Positions 1 through 8,329 of a stretch of 64,000 bases of DNA are shown one piece after another. Within the stretch, counting starts at the first letter, position 1, and the number at the start of each line of letters is the position of its first letter. Where the stretch lies: the NCBI RefSeq assembly GCF_001865575.2, contig NZ_CP017561.2:1674001-1738000 (forward strand), given 5' to 3'. The DNA comes from Paraburkholderia sprentiae WSM5005. GTDB taxonomy: Bacteria; Pseudomonadota; Gammaproteobacteria; Burkholderiales; Burkholderiaceae. Both the position numbers and the translations under genes were made by a program. Under the pieces are notes generated by a model, which was not told where the DNA came from, searched no databases, and worked only from the letters and a program-made list of their open reading frames with translations.

Positions 1-638
1 GTTTGCAGATCGCGCTGTCGCAGCCGATCCGCCTCGACGACGTCGTCGTGATCCAGAACGAGTGGGGGCGCATCGAGGAAATCACCGGCACTTACGTGTC
101 GGTGCGGCTGTGGGACCAGCGCCGGCTGATCGTGCCGCTGCAATGGTTTATCGAAAATCCGTTCACGAACTGGACGCGCAGCAGCTCGCAAATCATCGGC
201 ACCGTGTTCCTGTTCGTCGATTACCGGATGCCGCTGGCGCCGCTGCGCGAGGAGCTCGCGCGCATCGTCGAGAACGCTCCCGAGTGGGACCGCCGCGTGC
301 AGGTGCTACAGGTGACGGACTGCAGCGAGCGCGCGATGCAATTGCGCGCGCTCGTCAGCGCGCCCGACTCCGGCCTCGCGTGGGACCTGCGCTGCCGCGT
401 GCGCGAAGGGCTGCTCGATTTCGTTCACCGGCATTACCCGGAATATCTGCCGCGCGCGCGCGCCGAGGTGTCGGCGGAACTGGAGACCAGTGGCGCCGGC
501 CCGAGCGACTGGCTGCCGCGCAGCCGGCAGGCGCCGGCCGGCAGCACCGCCGCGCATACCGAAGCCGATCCGGTGGCGAGCCGCATCGGCCGCACTGACG
601 ACGCCGGGGTCGCGCAGAAGGCGAAAGAGCAGGCTTAG
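1..638 (+). CDS. MscS-family mechanosensitive ion channel, 3' part
   Basis: Only the last 211 codons are present; the reading frame is open to the window edge, so the start lies upstream. The visible part begins with the MscS beta-domain (pattern LDDVVVIQNEWGRIEEI, then VRLWDQRRLIVPLQWF), which lines the cytoplasmic vestibule below the pore helix, followed by the alpha/beta cytoplasmic domain (about residues 65-145). The last 45 or so residues are rich in Ala, Ser and Pro and look like a disordered tail. The family opens under membrane tension and releases solutes on osmotic downshift. The pore helices are outside the window, so subfamily cannot be judged. The nearby otsA is also an osmotic-stress gene, but a functional link is only inference. 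Confidence 0.85.
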   Translation, partial: LQIALSQPIRLDDVVVIQNEWGRIEEITGTYVSVRLWDQRRLIVPLQWFIENPFTNWTRSSSQIIGTVFLFVDYRMPLAPLREELARIVENAPEWDRRVQVLQVTDCSERAMQLRALVSAPDSGLAWDLRCRVREGLLDFVHRHYPEYLPRARAEVSAELETSGAGPSDWLPRSRQAPAGSTAAHTEADPVASRIGRTDDAGVAQKAKEQA

Positions 639-640
639 CC

Positions 641-675
641 GCGTATCGCGTATCGCGTATCGCGTATCGCGTATC
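641..675. repeat. Five tandem copies of a 7-bp unit (GCGTATC)
   Basis: Five perfect head-to-tail copies of GCGTATC lie directly after the stop codon of the channel gene, followed by a partial sixth (GCGAG). The unit length is not a multiple of three and the tract is non-coding, so copy number could vary by slippage without harming a protein. It sits about 125 bp upstream of the otsA start. Confidence 0.9.
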
Positions 676-798
676 GCGAGCCGCAGGCGGTGAGCGTGCT
701 CGCGCGAAACGATGCGCGGGCACGCGCATTGCGGCGCTGGGGCGCGCCACGCCCCGTCAGGCGGCGCGGCGCACCGCAAGACTACGGAGGAGATCGAT

Positions 799-2211
799 AT
801 GGGCCGATTGATCGTCGTGTCGAATCGCGTCGCGACGCCGACGGAGACCAAGGGATCGGCGGGCGGGCTCGCGGTCGGCGTATTCGGCGCGCTGAAGGAT
901 GCGGGCGGCGTCTGGTTCGGCTGGAGCGGCGACGTGGTCAGCGAGACGGTCGCCAACGCGGGGCCGACGCTCGAGCAGGACGGCGCGGTGACCTTCGCGA
1001 CCGTGGGACTCACGCGCAAGGACTACGACCAGTACTACCGCGGCTTCTCGAACGCGACGCTGTGGCCGGTATTCCACTACCGCAACGACCTCGCGCGCTA
1101 CGAGCGCGACGAGTACGCGGGCTACCGGCGCGTCAATGCGTGGCTCGCGCACAAGCTGGTCAAGCTGCTCGAAGCCGACGACATCATCTGGATTCACGAC
1201 TACCACCTGATCCCGTTCGCCGAAGCGCTGCGCAGCGAGGGCGTGACGAACCGCATCGGCTTCTTCCTGCATACTCCGTTTCCCGCGCCGCAGATCCTGC
1301 TCAACATTCCGCCGCACGAGGAGCTCGTGAAGTCGCTGTCGTGCTACGACCTGCTCGGGTTCCAGACCGCTACCGACCAGCAGGCGTTCCACGACTACGT
1401 GACGCGTCACGCGCGCGGCACGGTGAGGGCGGACGGCATCGTCGAGGCGTTCGGGCGCAAGCTGCGCACCGGCGTCTATCGGATCGGCGTGTTCCCCGAC
1501 GAAATCGCCGAGCAGGCCAAGCGCTACGAAAGCCGCCAGCACGTGCTCGAGCTGAAGCAAAGCCTCGAGGGGCGCAAGCTGATCATGAGCGTGGACCGGC
1601 TCGATTATTCGAAAGGACTGGTCGAGCGCTTTCGCGCGTTCGAGTTGCTGCTCGAACGCTCGCCGGAATGGCGCGGCAACGTCACGCTCGTGCAGATCGC
1701 GCCGCCGACGCGCTCGGATGTCGCGACCTATCAGAAGATCCGCCACGATCTCGAATACGAGGCCGGGCGGATCAACGGCCGCTACTCGGGGCTCGATTAC
1801 ACGCCGATCCGTTATCTGAACCAGCAGTACGACCGCTGGAAGCTGATGTCGCTGTTCCGCGAGTCGCAGATTGGCTTCGTCACGCCGCTGCACGACGGCA
1901 TGAACCTCGTCGCGAAGGAGTACGTGGCCGCACAGAATCCCGACGATCCCGGCGTGCTCGTGCTGTCGATTTTCGCGGGCGCCGCAGCCGAGCTCTCCGG
2001 CGCGCTGCTGGTCAATCCGCACGACGCGATCGGCATGTGCGAAGCCTTGCAACGTGCGCTGCAGATGCCGCTCGACGCGCGCCAGCGGCGTCACGAGGTC
2101 AACATGGCGGCGCTGCGCGAGAACGATCTCGGCGTGTGGCGCGACAGCTTCCTGACGGATCTGCGCAGCATGCCCGTGCGCAAGCCGGGCGAGTTCGGCA
2201 GCCGCACGTGA
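799..2211 (+). CDS. otsA: Trehalose-6-phosphate synthase (UDP-forming)
   Basis: Joins UDP-glucose and glucose-6-phosphate to give trehalose-6-phosphate, the first step of OtsAB trehalose synthesis, in the cytoplasm. The 470-residue product is close to the usual OtsA length and has the GT20 landmarks in order: LIVVSNRVATP at the N-terminus, IWIHDYHLIP, GFFLHTPFPAP, the SVDRLDYSKGL donor/acceptor loop, and HDGMNLVAKEY near the C-terminus. The ATG at 799 was chosen because ACGGAGG lies 8-13 bases upstream and the family N-terminus starts here; an in-frame upstream extension is not conserved-looking. No otsB phosphatase lies next to it in this window, so dephosphorylation must be encoded elsewhere. 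Likely osmoprotective. Confidence 0.95.
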   Translation: MGRLIVVSNRVATPTETKGSAGGLAVGVFGALKDAGGVWFGWSGDVVSETVANAGPTLEQDGAVTFATVGLTRKDYDQYYRGFSNATLWPVFHYRNDLARYERDEYAGYRRVNAWLAHKLVKLLEADDIIWIHDYHLIPFAEALRSEGVTNRIGFFLHTPFPAPQILLNIPPHEELVKSLSCYDLLGFQTATDQQAFHDYVTRHARGTVRADGIVEAFGRKLRTGVYRIGVFPDEIAEQAKRYESRQHVLELKQSLEGRKLIMSVDRLDYSKGLVERFRAFELLLERSPEWRGNVTLVQIAPPTRSDVATYQKIRHDLEYEAGRINGRYSGLDYTPIRYLNQQYDRWKLMSLFRESQIGFVTPLHDGMNLVAKEYVAAQNPDDPGVLVLSIFAGAAAELSGALLVNPHDAIGMCEALQRALQMPLDARQRRHEVNMAALRENDLGVWRDSFLTDLRSMPVRKPGEFGSRT

Positions 2212-2468
2212 GCGCGCGACGAGGGCCCGGCATCCGCCCAGAACCGCCGCGCCTCGCCGTATCGCCGAATGTAAGTCGCGTGTAACAGCACCGAGCAATT
2301 GCAAGACCTGCGGCTTTTGCGCCGGTGTCAGGGAATAATGATCGGTAGCGACGATGCCTGCGACGCTTATGCGCGGCGTGCATTGATCCGACGTCATGGC
2401 GCTGTCATACTCGGCGTCGCCGACGGCATCGCGCATCGCGCGCCAGCCGTCGGATCACGGAGACAAAT

Positions 2469-3536
2469 ATGAAGATTGCGCAGATCGCCCCGCTGACCGA
2501 ATCGGTGCCGCCGAAGCTCTACGGCGGCACCGAGCGCGTCGTGTCGTACATCACCGAAGCACTGGTCGAGCAGGGCCACGACGTGACGCTGTTCGCGAGC
2601 GGCGACTCCGTCACGAGCGCGAAGCTGGAAGCGGTATGGCCGCGCGCGCTGCGCCTCGATCCGGGCATTCGCGACCGCATCGCGCCGCATATGCTGCTGA
2701 TGGAACTCGTGCGCCGCCAGGCCGAAGCGTTCGACGTGCTGCATTTCCACCTCGATTACTACTCGTTCTCGGTATTCAAGCGGCAGGAGACGCCGTTCGT
2801 CACGACGATGCACGGCCGGCTCGATCTGCCCGAGCAGCAGCCGGTGTTCGATACCTTCAACACCGCGCCGGTGATCTCGATTTCGAATGCGCAGCGTCAT
2901 CCGCTGCCGCAGGCGCGCTGGCTCACCACCGTCTATCATGGCCTGCCGGAGCAGCTCTATACGCCGCAACCGGTCGAGCAGAAGTACCTCGCGTTTCTCG
3001 GCCGGATTTCGCCGGAAAAGCGCGTCGATACGGCGATCCGCATCGCGGGCCGCTGCGGCATGCCGATCCGCATTGCGGCGAAAGTCGATGCGGCCGACAG
3101 CGAATATTTCGAGCGCGACATCCGGCCGTTGCTCGACCTGCCGTACGTCGAGTACATCGGCGAGATTGCCGATCACCAGAAGGCCGAATTCCTGTCCGGC
3201 GCGCATGCGCTGCTGTTTCCGATCGACTGGCCGGAGCCGTTCGGTCTCGTGATGATCGAGGCGATGGCGTGCGGCACGCCGGTGATCGCGTTCAATCGCG
3301 GCTCGGTGCCCGAAGTGCTCGAAGACGGCGTGACCGGTTTTATCGTCGAGGACGAGATCGGCGCGGTGGCCGCCGTGAACCGGCTGCACAAGGTGCCGCG
3401 CGCGGGTGTGCGGCGGCGCTTCGAGGAGCGCTTCACGTCGCACCGGATGGCGCGGCAGTACGTGGAGGCGTATCAGTCGGTGATTCGCACGCAAAAGCGC
3501 TCGCGGTTCACGGTGGTGGATTCGTCGGGCAGTTGA
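2469..3536 (+). CDS. GT4-family glycosyltransferase
   Basis: 355-residue GT-B fold retaining glycosyltransferase. N-terminal domain opens with MKIAQIAPLTESVPPKLYGG, typical of GT4 proteins with a YGGTERV loop; the C-terminal Glycos_transf_1 domain has FLGRISPEKRVDTAI and the E-x7-E type motif in EPFGLVMIEAMACGTPVIA. Acceptor and donor cannot be told from sequence. It starts 257 bp after otsA with GGAGACAAAT just upstream of the ATG and is followed by an intrinsic terminator at 3571-3602, so it ends its transcription unit. Proximity to otsA suggests glycan or osmolyte metabolism, but this is only inference. Confidence 0.85.
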   Translation: MKIAQIAPLTESVPPKLYGGTERVVSYITEALVEQGHDVTLFASGDSVTSAKLEAVWPRALRLDPGIRDRIAPHMLLMELVRRQAEAFDVLHFHLDYYSFSVFKRQETPFVTTMHGRLDLPEQQPVFDTFNTAPVISISNAQRHPLPQARWLTTVYHGLPEQLYTPQPVEQKYLAFLGRISPEKRVDTAIRIAGRCGMPIRIAAKVDAADSEYFERDIRPLLDLPYVEYIGEIADHQKAEFLSGAHALLFPIDWPEPFGLVMIEAMACGTPVIAFNRGSVPEVLEDGVTGFIVEDEIGAVAAVNRLHKVPRAGVRRRFEERFTSHRMARQYVEAYQSVIRTQKRSRFTVVDSSGS

Positions 3537-3570
3537 CGCGCGATCGTTGGGGCGCGTCGAAGCGAAGGAC

Positions 3571-3602
3571 GGCGGTGCGTGATACGCAGCGCCGTTTTTT
3601 TT
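3571..3602 (+). terminator. Intrinsic terminator after the GT4 gene
   Basis: A 10-bp stem with one mismatch (GGCGGTGCGT / ACGCAGCGCC), 3-base loop, then eight T residues. It lies 35 bp past the glycosyltransferase stop codon. Confidence 0.85.
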
Positions 3603-3638
3603 CGTGCGCGCGCGGCGGCATCGGCATCACGCAACACC

Positions 3639-3680
3639 AAGGCCGCGCGAAGACCCGCGCAGGGCTCTTCGCGCGGCCTT
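3639..3680. terminator. Strong inverted repeat between convergent genes
   Basis: Perfect 15-bp stem (AAGGCCGCGCGAAGA and its complement) with a 12-base loop, located between the plus-strand glycosyltransferase and the minus-strand lipoprotein gene. There is no clear T run on either side, so it is a candidate bidirectional terminator or transcript-stabilising hairpin. Confidence 0.55.
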
Positions 3681-3768
3681 CGCCGCGATGCGATCGGGAT
3701 GCAAACGCCTGCGCGCGCGTCCTGCTGCGCGCGCCAGTGAGCTCAGCGCAGTTCGCCGATGAGCGCGC

Positions 3769-4356
3769 TTAGATCTTCAGCCGCGTGACCTTCGTGCCTT
3801 GCAGCGACACGTCGCCCATCAGGCCCGCGTTGGTCAGCACGAAAACCTGCACCGGTGCGGTGGCAGTGGTCGTGTCGACGGCGCCGTTCGCGCCCACCTT
3901 CACGAGCGCGACCGATGCATCGACGCCGGCCGACCAGCCGTCCGCGTTGCGGAATTTGTCGAGCGAATCCTGCGTCATGAACAGGAAGATGATCGCCTTC
4001 GACTGCGCACCCGCCTGCAAGCCGAACGAGCCCGACACGGTGCTGTAATAGCCGACCGTCGCGCCGCCCACCCGCAATGCGCCTTCGCCATACTGGCCGC
4101 CGACGATAAAGCCCGCCTGCAGCACCGATGGGAACACCAGCACGCCGCGCGCCTTCGACACCAGCTCGCGCGAGCCTGGCACGGTCGTGAACAGCTTGGA
4201 CATCGTGCCGTCGACGTTTGCGTCGATCGACTTTCGTTTCGAGGCGTCGACATGAGCATTGTCCGGCGTGTTGCCCGTGGTCGTGCACCCGGCGAGTGCG
4301 AGGCCTCCGAAAGCAAGCGCAGCGGTCGTCTTCAACATGAAGTGTCGTCTTTGCAT
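3769..4356 (-). CDS. SYLF-domain (YSC84-like) lipoprotein
   Basis: 195 residues. The N-terminus MQRRHFMLKTTAALAFGG has a twin-arginine-like start and runs into a lipobox (LALAGC, Cys24), so the mature protein is probably lipid-anchored in the cell envelope. The rest is a SYLF/YSC84 lipid-binding domain, recognised by SKARGVLVFPSVLQAGFIVGG and the following G-rich strands ending in SLQGTKVTRLKI. Proteins of this family bind phosphoinositides in eukaryotes; in bacteria the role is unknown and they are common as Burkholderia lipoproteins. It is a single-gene unit on the minus strand. An ATG with upstream GGAGAAA supports the start. Confidence 0.85.
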   Translation of the reverse strand: MQRRHFMLKTTAALAFGGLALAGCTTTGNTPDNAHVDASKRKSIDANVDGTMSKLFTTVPGSRELVSKARGVLVFPSVLQAGFIVGGQYGEGALRVGGATVGYYSTVSGSFGLQAGAQSKAIIFLFMTQDSLDKFRNADGWSAGVDASVALVKVGANGAVDTTTATAPVQVFVLTNAGLMGDVSLQGTKVTRLKI

Positions 4357-4742
4357 CGTTTTTCTCCGTCATGGATCCGGGGCGCAACCGTGGTGGTGTC
4401 GTCTGGTTGCCTTTAAGTTATAACACACGCCGGTTCAAACGGTGCGTTGCATGGCAACGCGAAAAGCCTTATGGGACAAGGGTTTGAGGCTGATCGCAAG
4501 AGCTGTGTCGGCAAATTTGACCGGCCCTGCGCGCGGTCTCGAAGCAGGCGTCGAGCGATGATCCGAGGGGAAAACCGGACCACGCCTCGAGCGCCGCGAT
4601 GGGGTGGACGCTTCAACGAGACCGCGCGATGCGCCGGTTTTTACCGATTTTTTGCCGCGCGCGGCGAACCCCGGGCAGGGAAAACGAAAGTGTCGTTCCG
4701 GCGCGGCAAACCGGTGCGGCGGGCAAGCTGCGCGGCCGCCGC
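4357..4742. other. Intergenic region upstream of the SYLF lipoprotein gene
   Basis: About 390 bp between two minus-strand genes. It must hold the promoter of the lipoprotein gene. Reading frames across it are short and GC-driven; no further gene, repeat or terminator could be supported. Confidence 0.5.
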
Positions 4743-5192
4743 TCAGCCGTGATTAGCAGGACTTTTGACCGCGGGCGGGCGCCGCAGTGCGCGGCGCACC
4801 ATGCCGATGATCATGCCGATCGCGAACAGGATCGCGGCCGGCACGACCCAATAGCCGACGAACGCGTGCCATAAATAAGAGAACAGCGTCGAGCGGCGCA
4901 CGCTGTATTCGTTGAGCGCCTCCTGCTGGCGCGGCGCGTTGGCGGCCAGCACATCGGCCGGGCAGCCGGCGGCTTTTGCCTCGTCGGGCTTGCCGTGGCA
5001 ATGCGCGGGCGCGCCGGCGGCGCGCTGCGCGGCGGTGAAATCCCAGGTGGTCAGCGCGCGGTCGAGATCGACCGCGTTGTACGACATTTCTTCGCGGATC
5101 TCGTTGACCGCGACGATCGCCACGGGTACGGCCCAGAATATGATGACCAGCAACCACCGCCTTAACCAGCGGTTTTTATGCTTCGATACCAT
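4743..5192 (-). CDS. Small two-helix inner-membrane protein, unknown function
   Basis: 149 residues. A basic N-terminus (MVSKHKNRWLRRW) leads into a first membrane helix (about residues 13-29), a periplasmic loop of roughly 80 residues with two Cys (AHCHGKPDEAKAAGCP), and a second helix (about residues 108-130) ending in a basic cytoplasmic tail. The topology is N-in/C-in with an exposed loop whose cysteines could form a disulfide. No known family was recognised. It is monocistronic on the minus strand as far as can be seen. Confidence 0.65.
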   Translation of the reverse strand: MVSKHKNRWLRRWLLVIIFWAVPVAIVAVNEIREEMSYNAVDLDRALTTWDFTAAQRAAGAPAHCHGKPDEAKAAGCPADVLAANAPRQQEALNEYSVRRSTLFSYLWHAFVGYWVVPAAILFAIGMIIGMVRRALRRPPAVKSPANHG

Positions 5193-5454
5193 CCTTGCCT
5201 CCGATCGATGCTCAGTAGCACCAACGACAAGATGGCGGCCCGCGTAGTTGATTGGTTCTATATATGAGGGTGGGCCGTCTCCGCAGCCATCATAGAAGAA
5301 AACCGCGCGTTCCGGCGGGGGACCCCGAAGTGGGTGGACTGCGGGTGAGCTGCGAAGCGGGGAGAATGTAATCGATGCGCATCGTGTCTGGCACGATGCG
5401 CCGGCGCCGCGTCGATCGGACGGCGCCAGCGAGGGGAATCGCCAGGCCTGTCGC

Positions 5455-5751
5455 TCAGTGGGCCGGCGCCGAAGACAGACAGGTCTTCATGAACGCCTTG
5501 CGGTCGTCGCCCTTCTTGTCGGCCGCCTGCTTGTTGCAGGCCTTCATCTTGTCTTGCTGGCTCATCGGCGCCGCGGCGGCCGGCTTTGCGGCGAGACAAG
5601 TTTTCATGAACGCCTTGCGCTCGTCGCCTTTCTTGTCGCCGGCCTGCTTGTTGCAGTCGGCCATTTTGGTTTGCTGGCTGTTCTGCGCGAACGCCGGCGA
5701 TACGAGTACCGCGCCCAGCACCAGCGTAGCGATAGCGGATTGGATTTTCAT
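5455..5751 (-). CDS. psiF: PsiF-like exported protein with two PsiF repeats
   Basis: 98 residues. A signal peptide (MKIQSAIATLVLGAVLVSPAFA) is followed by two copies of the PsiF repeat: MADCNKQAGDKKGDERKAFM with KTCLA, and MKACNKQAADKKGDDRKAFM with KTCLS. Each repeat has the C-N-K-Q-A core and a second Cys, as in the phosphate-starvation-inducible protein PsiF. Function is unknown; the location is the periplasm. The start at 5751 was preferred over an upstream in-frame ATG because it gives a clean signal peptide. No convincing Pho box was seen upstream, so phosphate control is not supported from this sequence. Confidence 0.85.
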   Translation of the reverse strand: MKIQSAIATLVLGAVLVSPAFAQNSQQTKMADCNKQAGDKKGDERKAFMKTCLAAKPAAAAPMSQQDKMKACNKQAADKKGDDRKAFMKTCLSSAPAH

Positions 5752-6202
5752 GGGAGACTCCATCGGTGGTGAAAACGTTTTCTGGTCGTTCATGCGCGCG
5801 AGCGACGACGGCATCCAGCGGACCATCGGCGCATCCATTATGGCAAATGCCGTCTGCCAGAACGGCCGAAAATGCATTCCGGTTGACAGCGGTCTGCGCT
5901 CGTTTTCCCTGAGTGGCGGGCAGCAAGCGGGCCTGCGGCGTTTGAAACACTCGAATGAACGGGCGCGCGAATGTCGTTATGCAATGCAGATTAATTGGCG
6001 CGTTTATTCATGCAGATTGGAGAACGAAATTGCGATGTCAGGTGTTTGGCTTAATGACTATCACGCAATCAGCATTTCCACATTGCTGCGAATGCAACTG
6101 AATAAAAAATAGGCGTTAAATTAGGGCGTCGCGGTTATGCTGAACCACTGAACCGATGCAAGCCGCTCCATGTAGACCTTCATCCTCGCGAGGAGACTGA
6201 CC
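5752..6202. other. Intergenic region between psiF-like and yciI-like genes
   Basis: About 450 bp separating two divergently transcribed genes, with an AT-richer stretch around 5970-6125 that probably contains one or both promoters. No gene or repeat could be supported. Confidence 0.5.
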
Positions 6203-6502
6203 ATGCACTACCTGTTGACGTACGAGCTTGTACCCGACTACCTGGAGCGGCGCGGCCAGTACCGCGACGCGCATCTGAAACTCGCATGGGCCGCCGCCGA
6301 GCGGGGCGAACTACTGCTGGCCGGCGCGCTCGCTGAACCGACCGACACAGCGGTGCTGCTCTTTACCGGCGCCTCGCCGGCCGCCGCCGAAGCCTTTGCC
6401 AAGGCGGATCCCTACGTGCTCTCAGGACTCGTCACGCGCTGGCGCGTGCGCGAATGGACCACGGTAGTCGGCGAGCACGCATCGAAACCGGTGCGCGCGT
6501 AA
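6203..6502 (+). CDS. YciI-family protein
   Basis: 99 residues with the YciI ferredoxin-like fold pattern: MHYLLTYELVPDYLERR, the conserved AHLKLAWAAAERGELLLAGAL segment (His-Asp style active-site region), and AFAKADPYVLSGLVTRWRVREW. Family members are small cytoplasmic proteins; a few have dehydrochlorinase-like chemistry, most have no known role. GAGGAG sits 8-13 bases upstream of the ATG. It stands alone, with long spacers on both sides. Confidence 0.85.
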   Translation: MHYLLTYELVPDYLERRGQYRDAHLKLAWAAAERGELLLAGALAEPTDTAVLLFTGASPAAAEAFAKADPYVLSGLVTRWRVREWTTVVGEHASKPVRA

Positions 6503-7048
6503 CATCGCTCGAAGTGGCTTCGTCGTCTCCGTCACGCTTCGAAATCCGCGCATGCGCCGTGGCCGCATGCGCGTCGCCGTCCTTCCGCCAACGCTCGAAA
6601 CCGATGGTCCGGTCCACCATCACAGGGCCCCGAAATGCATGCCGGATCGGCAATGGCATTTCTAAATTCCATTCGTTCTGCTCTTGCGGTATTGTGCTTT
6701 GCAATAGATAGATCCGGTGCAGGATTAGCCGCCGCTTCTGTGACGGCAATACGTGAATCGACGCGGCGAAACTGACAAGATTGTTTCATTCCGTAACACT
6801 TGTCTCAATGGTACTCATGCAAAGAAGGGGATGGTATGCTTCGTGCACAAATTCTCCCACGCACGAGTGAGACCGCGTTTTGTGCTTCGCAATAGGGAAG
6901 AGCCGCACCACCTGAGGGCGGGCTGCTCCAGCGAGCCGAACGGACAAAACAAATTTGTGCAACCGAGGGCCGCACACGGGTCGTGAACGCTGAGAATCCG
7001 TGGCAGGCCCAACGCCGCGGCCAGGCCAGGCCGCGTGGAGAAAATCCA
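6503..7048. other. Intergenic region upstream of the transposase-domain gene
   Basis: About 545 bp with an AT-richer core (roughly 6660-6900). It is expected to hold the promoter of the gene at 7049. No terminal inverted repeats of an insertion sequence were seen here, and none of the reading frames looks like a gene. Confidence 0.5.
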
Positions 7049-8260
7049 ATGTTTTTCGATGAGCTAAACAACGACGAGTGGGCGCTGGTCGCGCCGCTCG
7101 TCTCCGACGAGCCGGCCGTCCGTCTGAACCGGCGCGGCCGGCCGCGCGCCGAACCGCGCATCGTGACGAATGCCGTGCTGTGGATTCTGACCACCGGCGA
7201 ACCGTGGTCGAAGCTGCCGGGCCGCTATCCGTCCGGTCCCACGTGCCGCCGCCGCTTCGAAGAGTGGCAACTGAACGGCACACTGCTCGACATGGTCCGC
7301 CTGCTGTCGCAGCGAGGGCGCACGTTCGCGTACATTCCCCAACCGGCGCCGCCCGTCACGGCCAGACCCGCGGCACCGGTTGCGCAAAACCCGAGCCCGC
7401 GCGACGACCATGATCTGCGCGGCGTGTCGTGGAAGCGTCCCGAGTCGTGGCAGGCGCCCGGCGTCGCGAGCGCGTTGAACCAATCGCACACGGCCGATCC
7501 GATCGGCGACATCACGCGGCAACTGTCTGGGCTTCCGCCAGCGGCGGCGCCGGCTGGGCCGGTGACGAGCTCCGCTGTCGCGACAGCCGTGACGGCGGCG
7601 CAATTGCACGACGAACCGGCCGTGTCCGGCAGGCTCGAACCGGTCGCGGCGGACCACCCGCGGCCGTCGCTCACCGTGGCCCTCGCGCCGCACGGCGTGC
7701 AGGTCGCCGATTCGCGCGGTTATCTGATCTACGTGGTGGTCGAGGAAGTGCCGAATGCGATGTATCGCGCGTGGGCGGAGATCATCAGGGACGGCAAACG
7801 CGTCGAGCGCTCCGGCCTCGTCGGTCCGCGCTTCGCGGATGCGCAGCACGCGCAGCAGTTCGCGCTCGACTGGGCGCGTCAGTGGATCGATCGCGAGTGC
7901 ACGACCGAGGCGGCGGCCACGGCGATGGACCATGCCAGCGTCGAGCCGGCATCGGCAGCCGCATCGGCACCCGCATCGGCGAACGCTGCGCAACGGTGCT
8001 CGAGCCGTGCGTTCTCGGGTGTGCGTCATGTGCCGGAAGCGACGTCGATCAATGGCATCGCGAATCAGGCCGGAAATCACGGCGCGCCGTTGCACGGGCC
8101 GCTGAAGGCATCACTGAACCCATTGCGCGCGCCGCTGCGTCGCTATCCGTCCGACTCCGCTACCACGGGCGTGGCAAGCACACCGACCGTGACGACCGAC
8201 AGCGGCACCGCGGAACGCTTTTCGGCGACCTACCTGGAACTCGTCTCGCACGTGGGATGA
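7049..8260 (+). CDS. Transposase-N-terminus (DUF4096/IS5-type) fused to a non-catalytic domain; candidate domesticated regulator
   Basis: 403 residues. Residues 1-90 match the helical DNA-binding region of IS402/IS5-type transposases: LNNDEWALVAPLV, RRGRPRAEPRIVTNAVLWIL, a WSKLP turn and CRRRFEEWQLNGTL. The DDE catalytic core that should follow is absent. Instead there is a Pro/Ala-rich linker (about 95-205), then a compact alpha/beta segment (about 210-290) containing GYLIYVVVEEVP, YRAWAEIIRDGKRVERSGL and FALDWARQWID, and a disordered tail. GGAG at 7037-7040 fixes the start at 7049. No IS ends flank it and codon use is like its neighbours, so it looks maintained rather than a dead fragment. 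It could be a DNA-binding regulator; its position next to the exopolysaccharide locus is suggestive only. Confidence 0.7.
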   Translation: MFFDELNNDEWALVAPLVSDEPAVRLNRRGRPRAEPRIVTNAVLWILTTGEPWSKLPGRYPSGPTCRRRFEEWQLNGTLLDMVRLLSQRGRTFAYIPQPAPPVTARPAAPVAQNPSPRDDHDLRGVSWKRPESWQAPGVASALNQSHTADPIGDITRQLSGLPPAAAPAGPVTSSAVATAVTAAQLHDEPAVSGRLEPVAADHPRPSLTVALAPHGVQVADSRGYLIYVVVEEVPNAMYRAWAEIIRDGKRVERSGLVGPRFADAQHAQQFALDWARQWIDRECTTEAAATAMDHASVEPASAAASAPASANAAQRCSSRAFSGVRHVPEATSINGIANQAGNHGAPLHGPLKASLNPLRAPLRRYPSDSATTGVASTPTVTTDSGTAERFSATYLELVSHVG

Positions 8261-8329
8261 ACCCGGCGGTCCCCGCGGCCGCTTTGCGCCGCCGCAGGTT
8301 CCCGCTTCGTCATGGCGACCGCTCGCGGG

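Noticed and set aside
641..675. CRISPR array
   Set aside because: Units are 7 bp with no spacers; a simple tandem repeat.
690..2285. Plus-strand frame overlapping otsA in another phase
   Set aside because: Arg-rich shadow; otsA in its own frame carries all family motifs.
4447..4752. Plus-strand frame upstream of the SYLF gene
   Set aside because: Arg-rich, no ribosome site, no pattern; probably GC-driven.
7049..8260. Intact IS402/IS5 insertion sequence
   Set aside because: No DDE catalytic core, no terminal inverted repeats and no target duplication seen.
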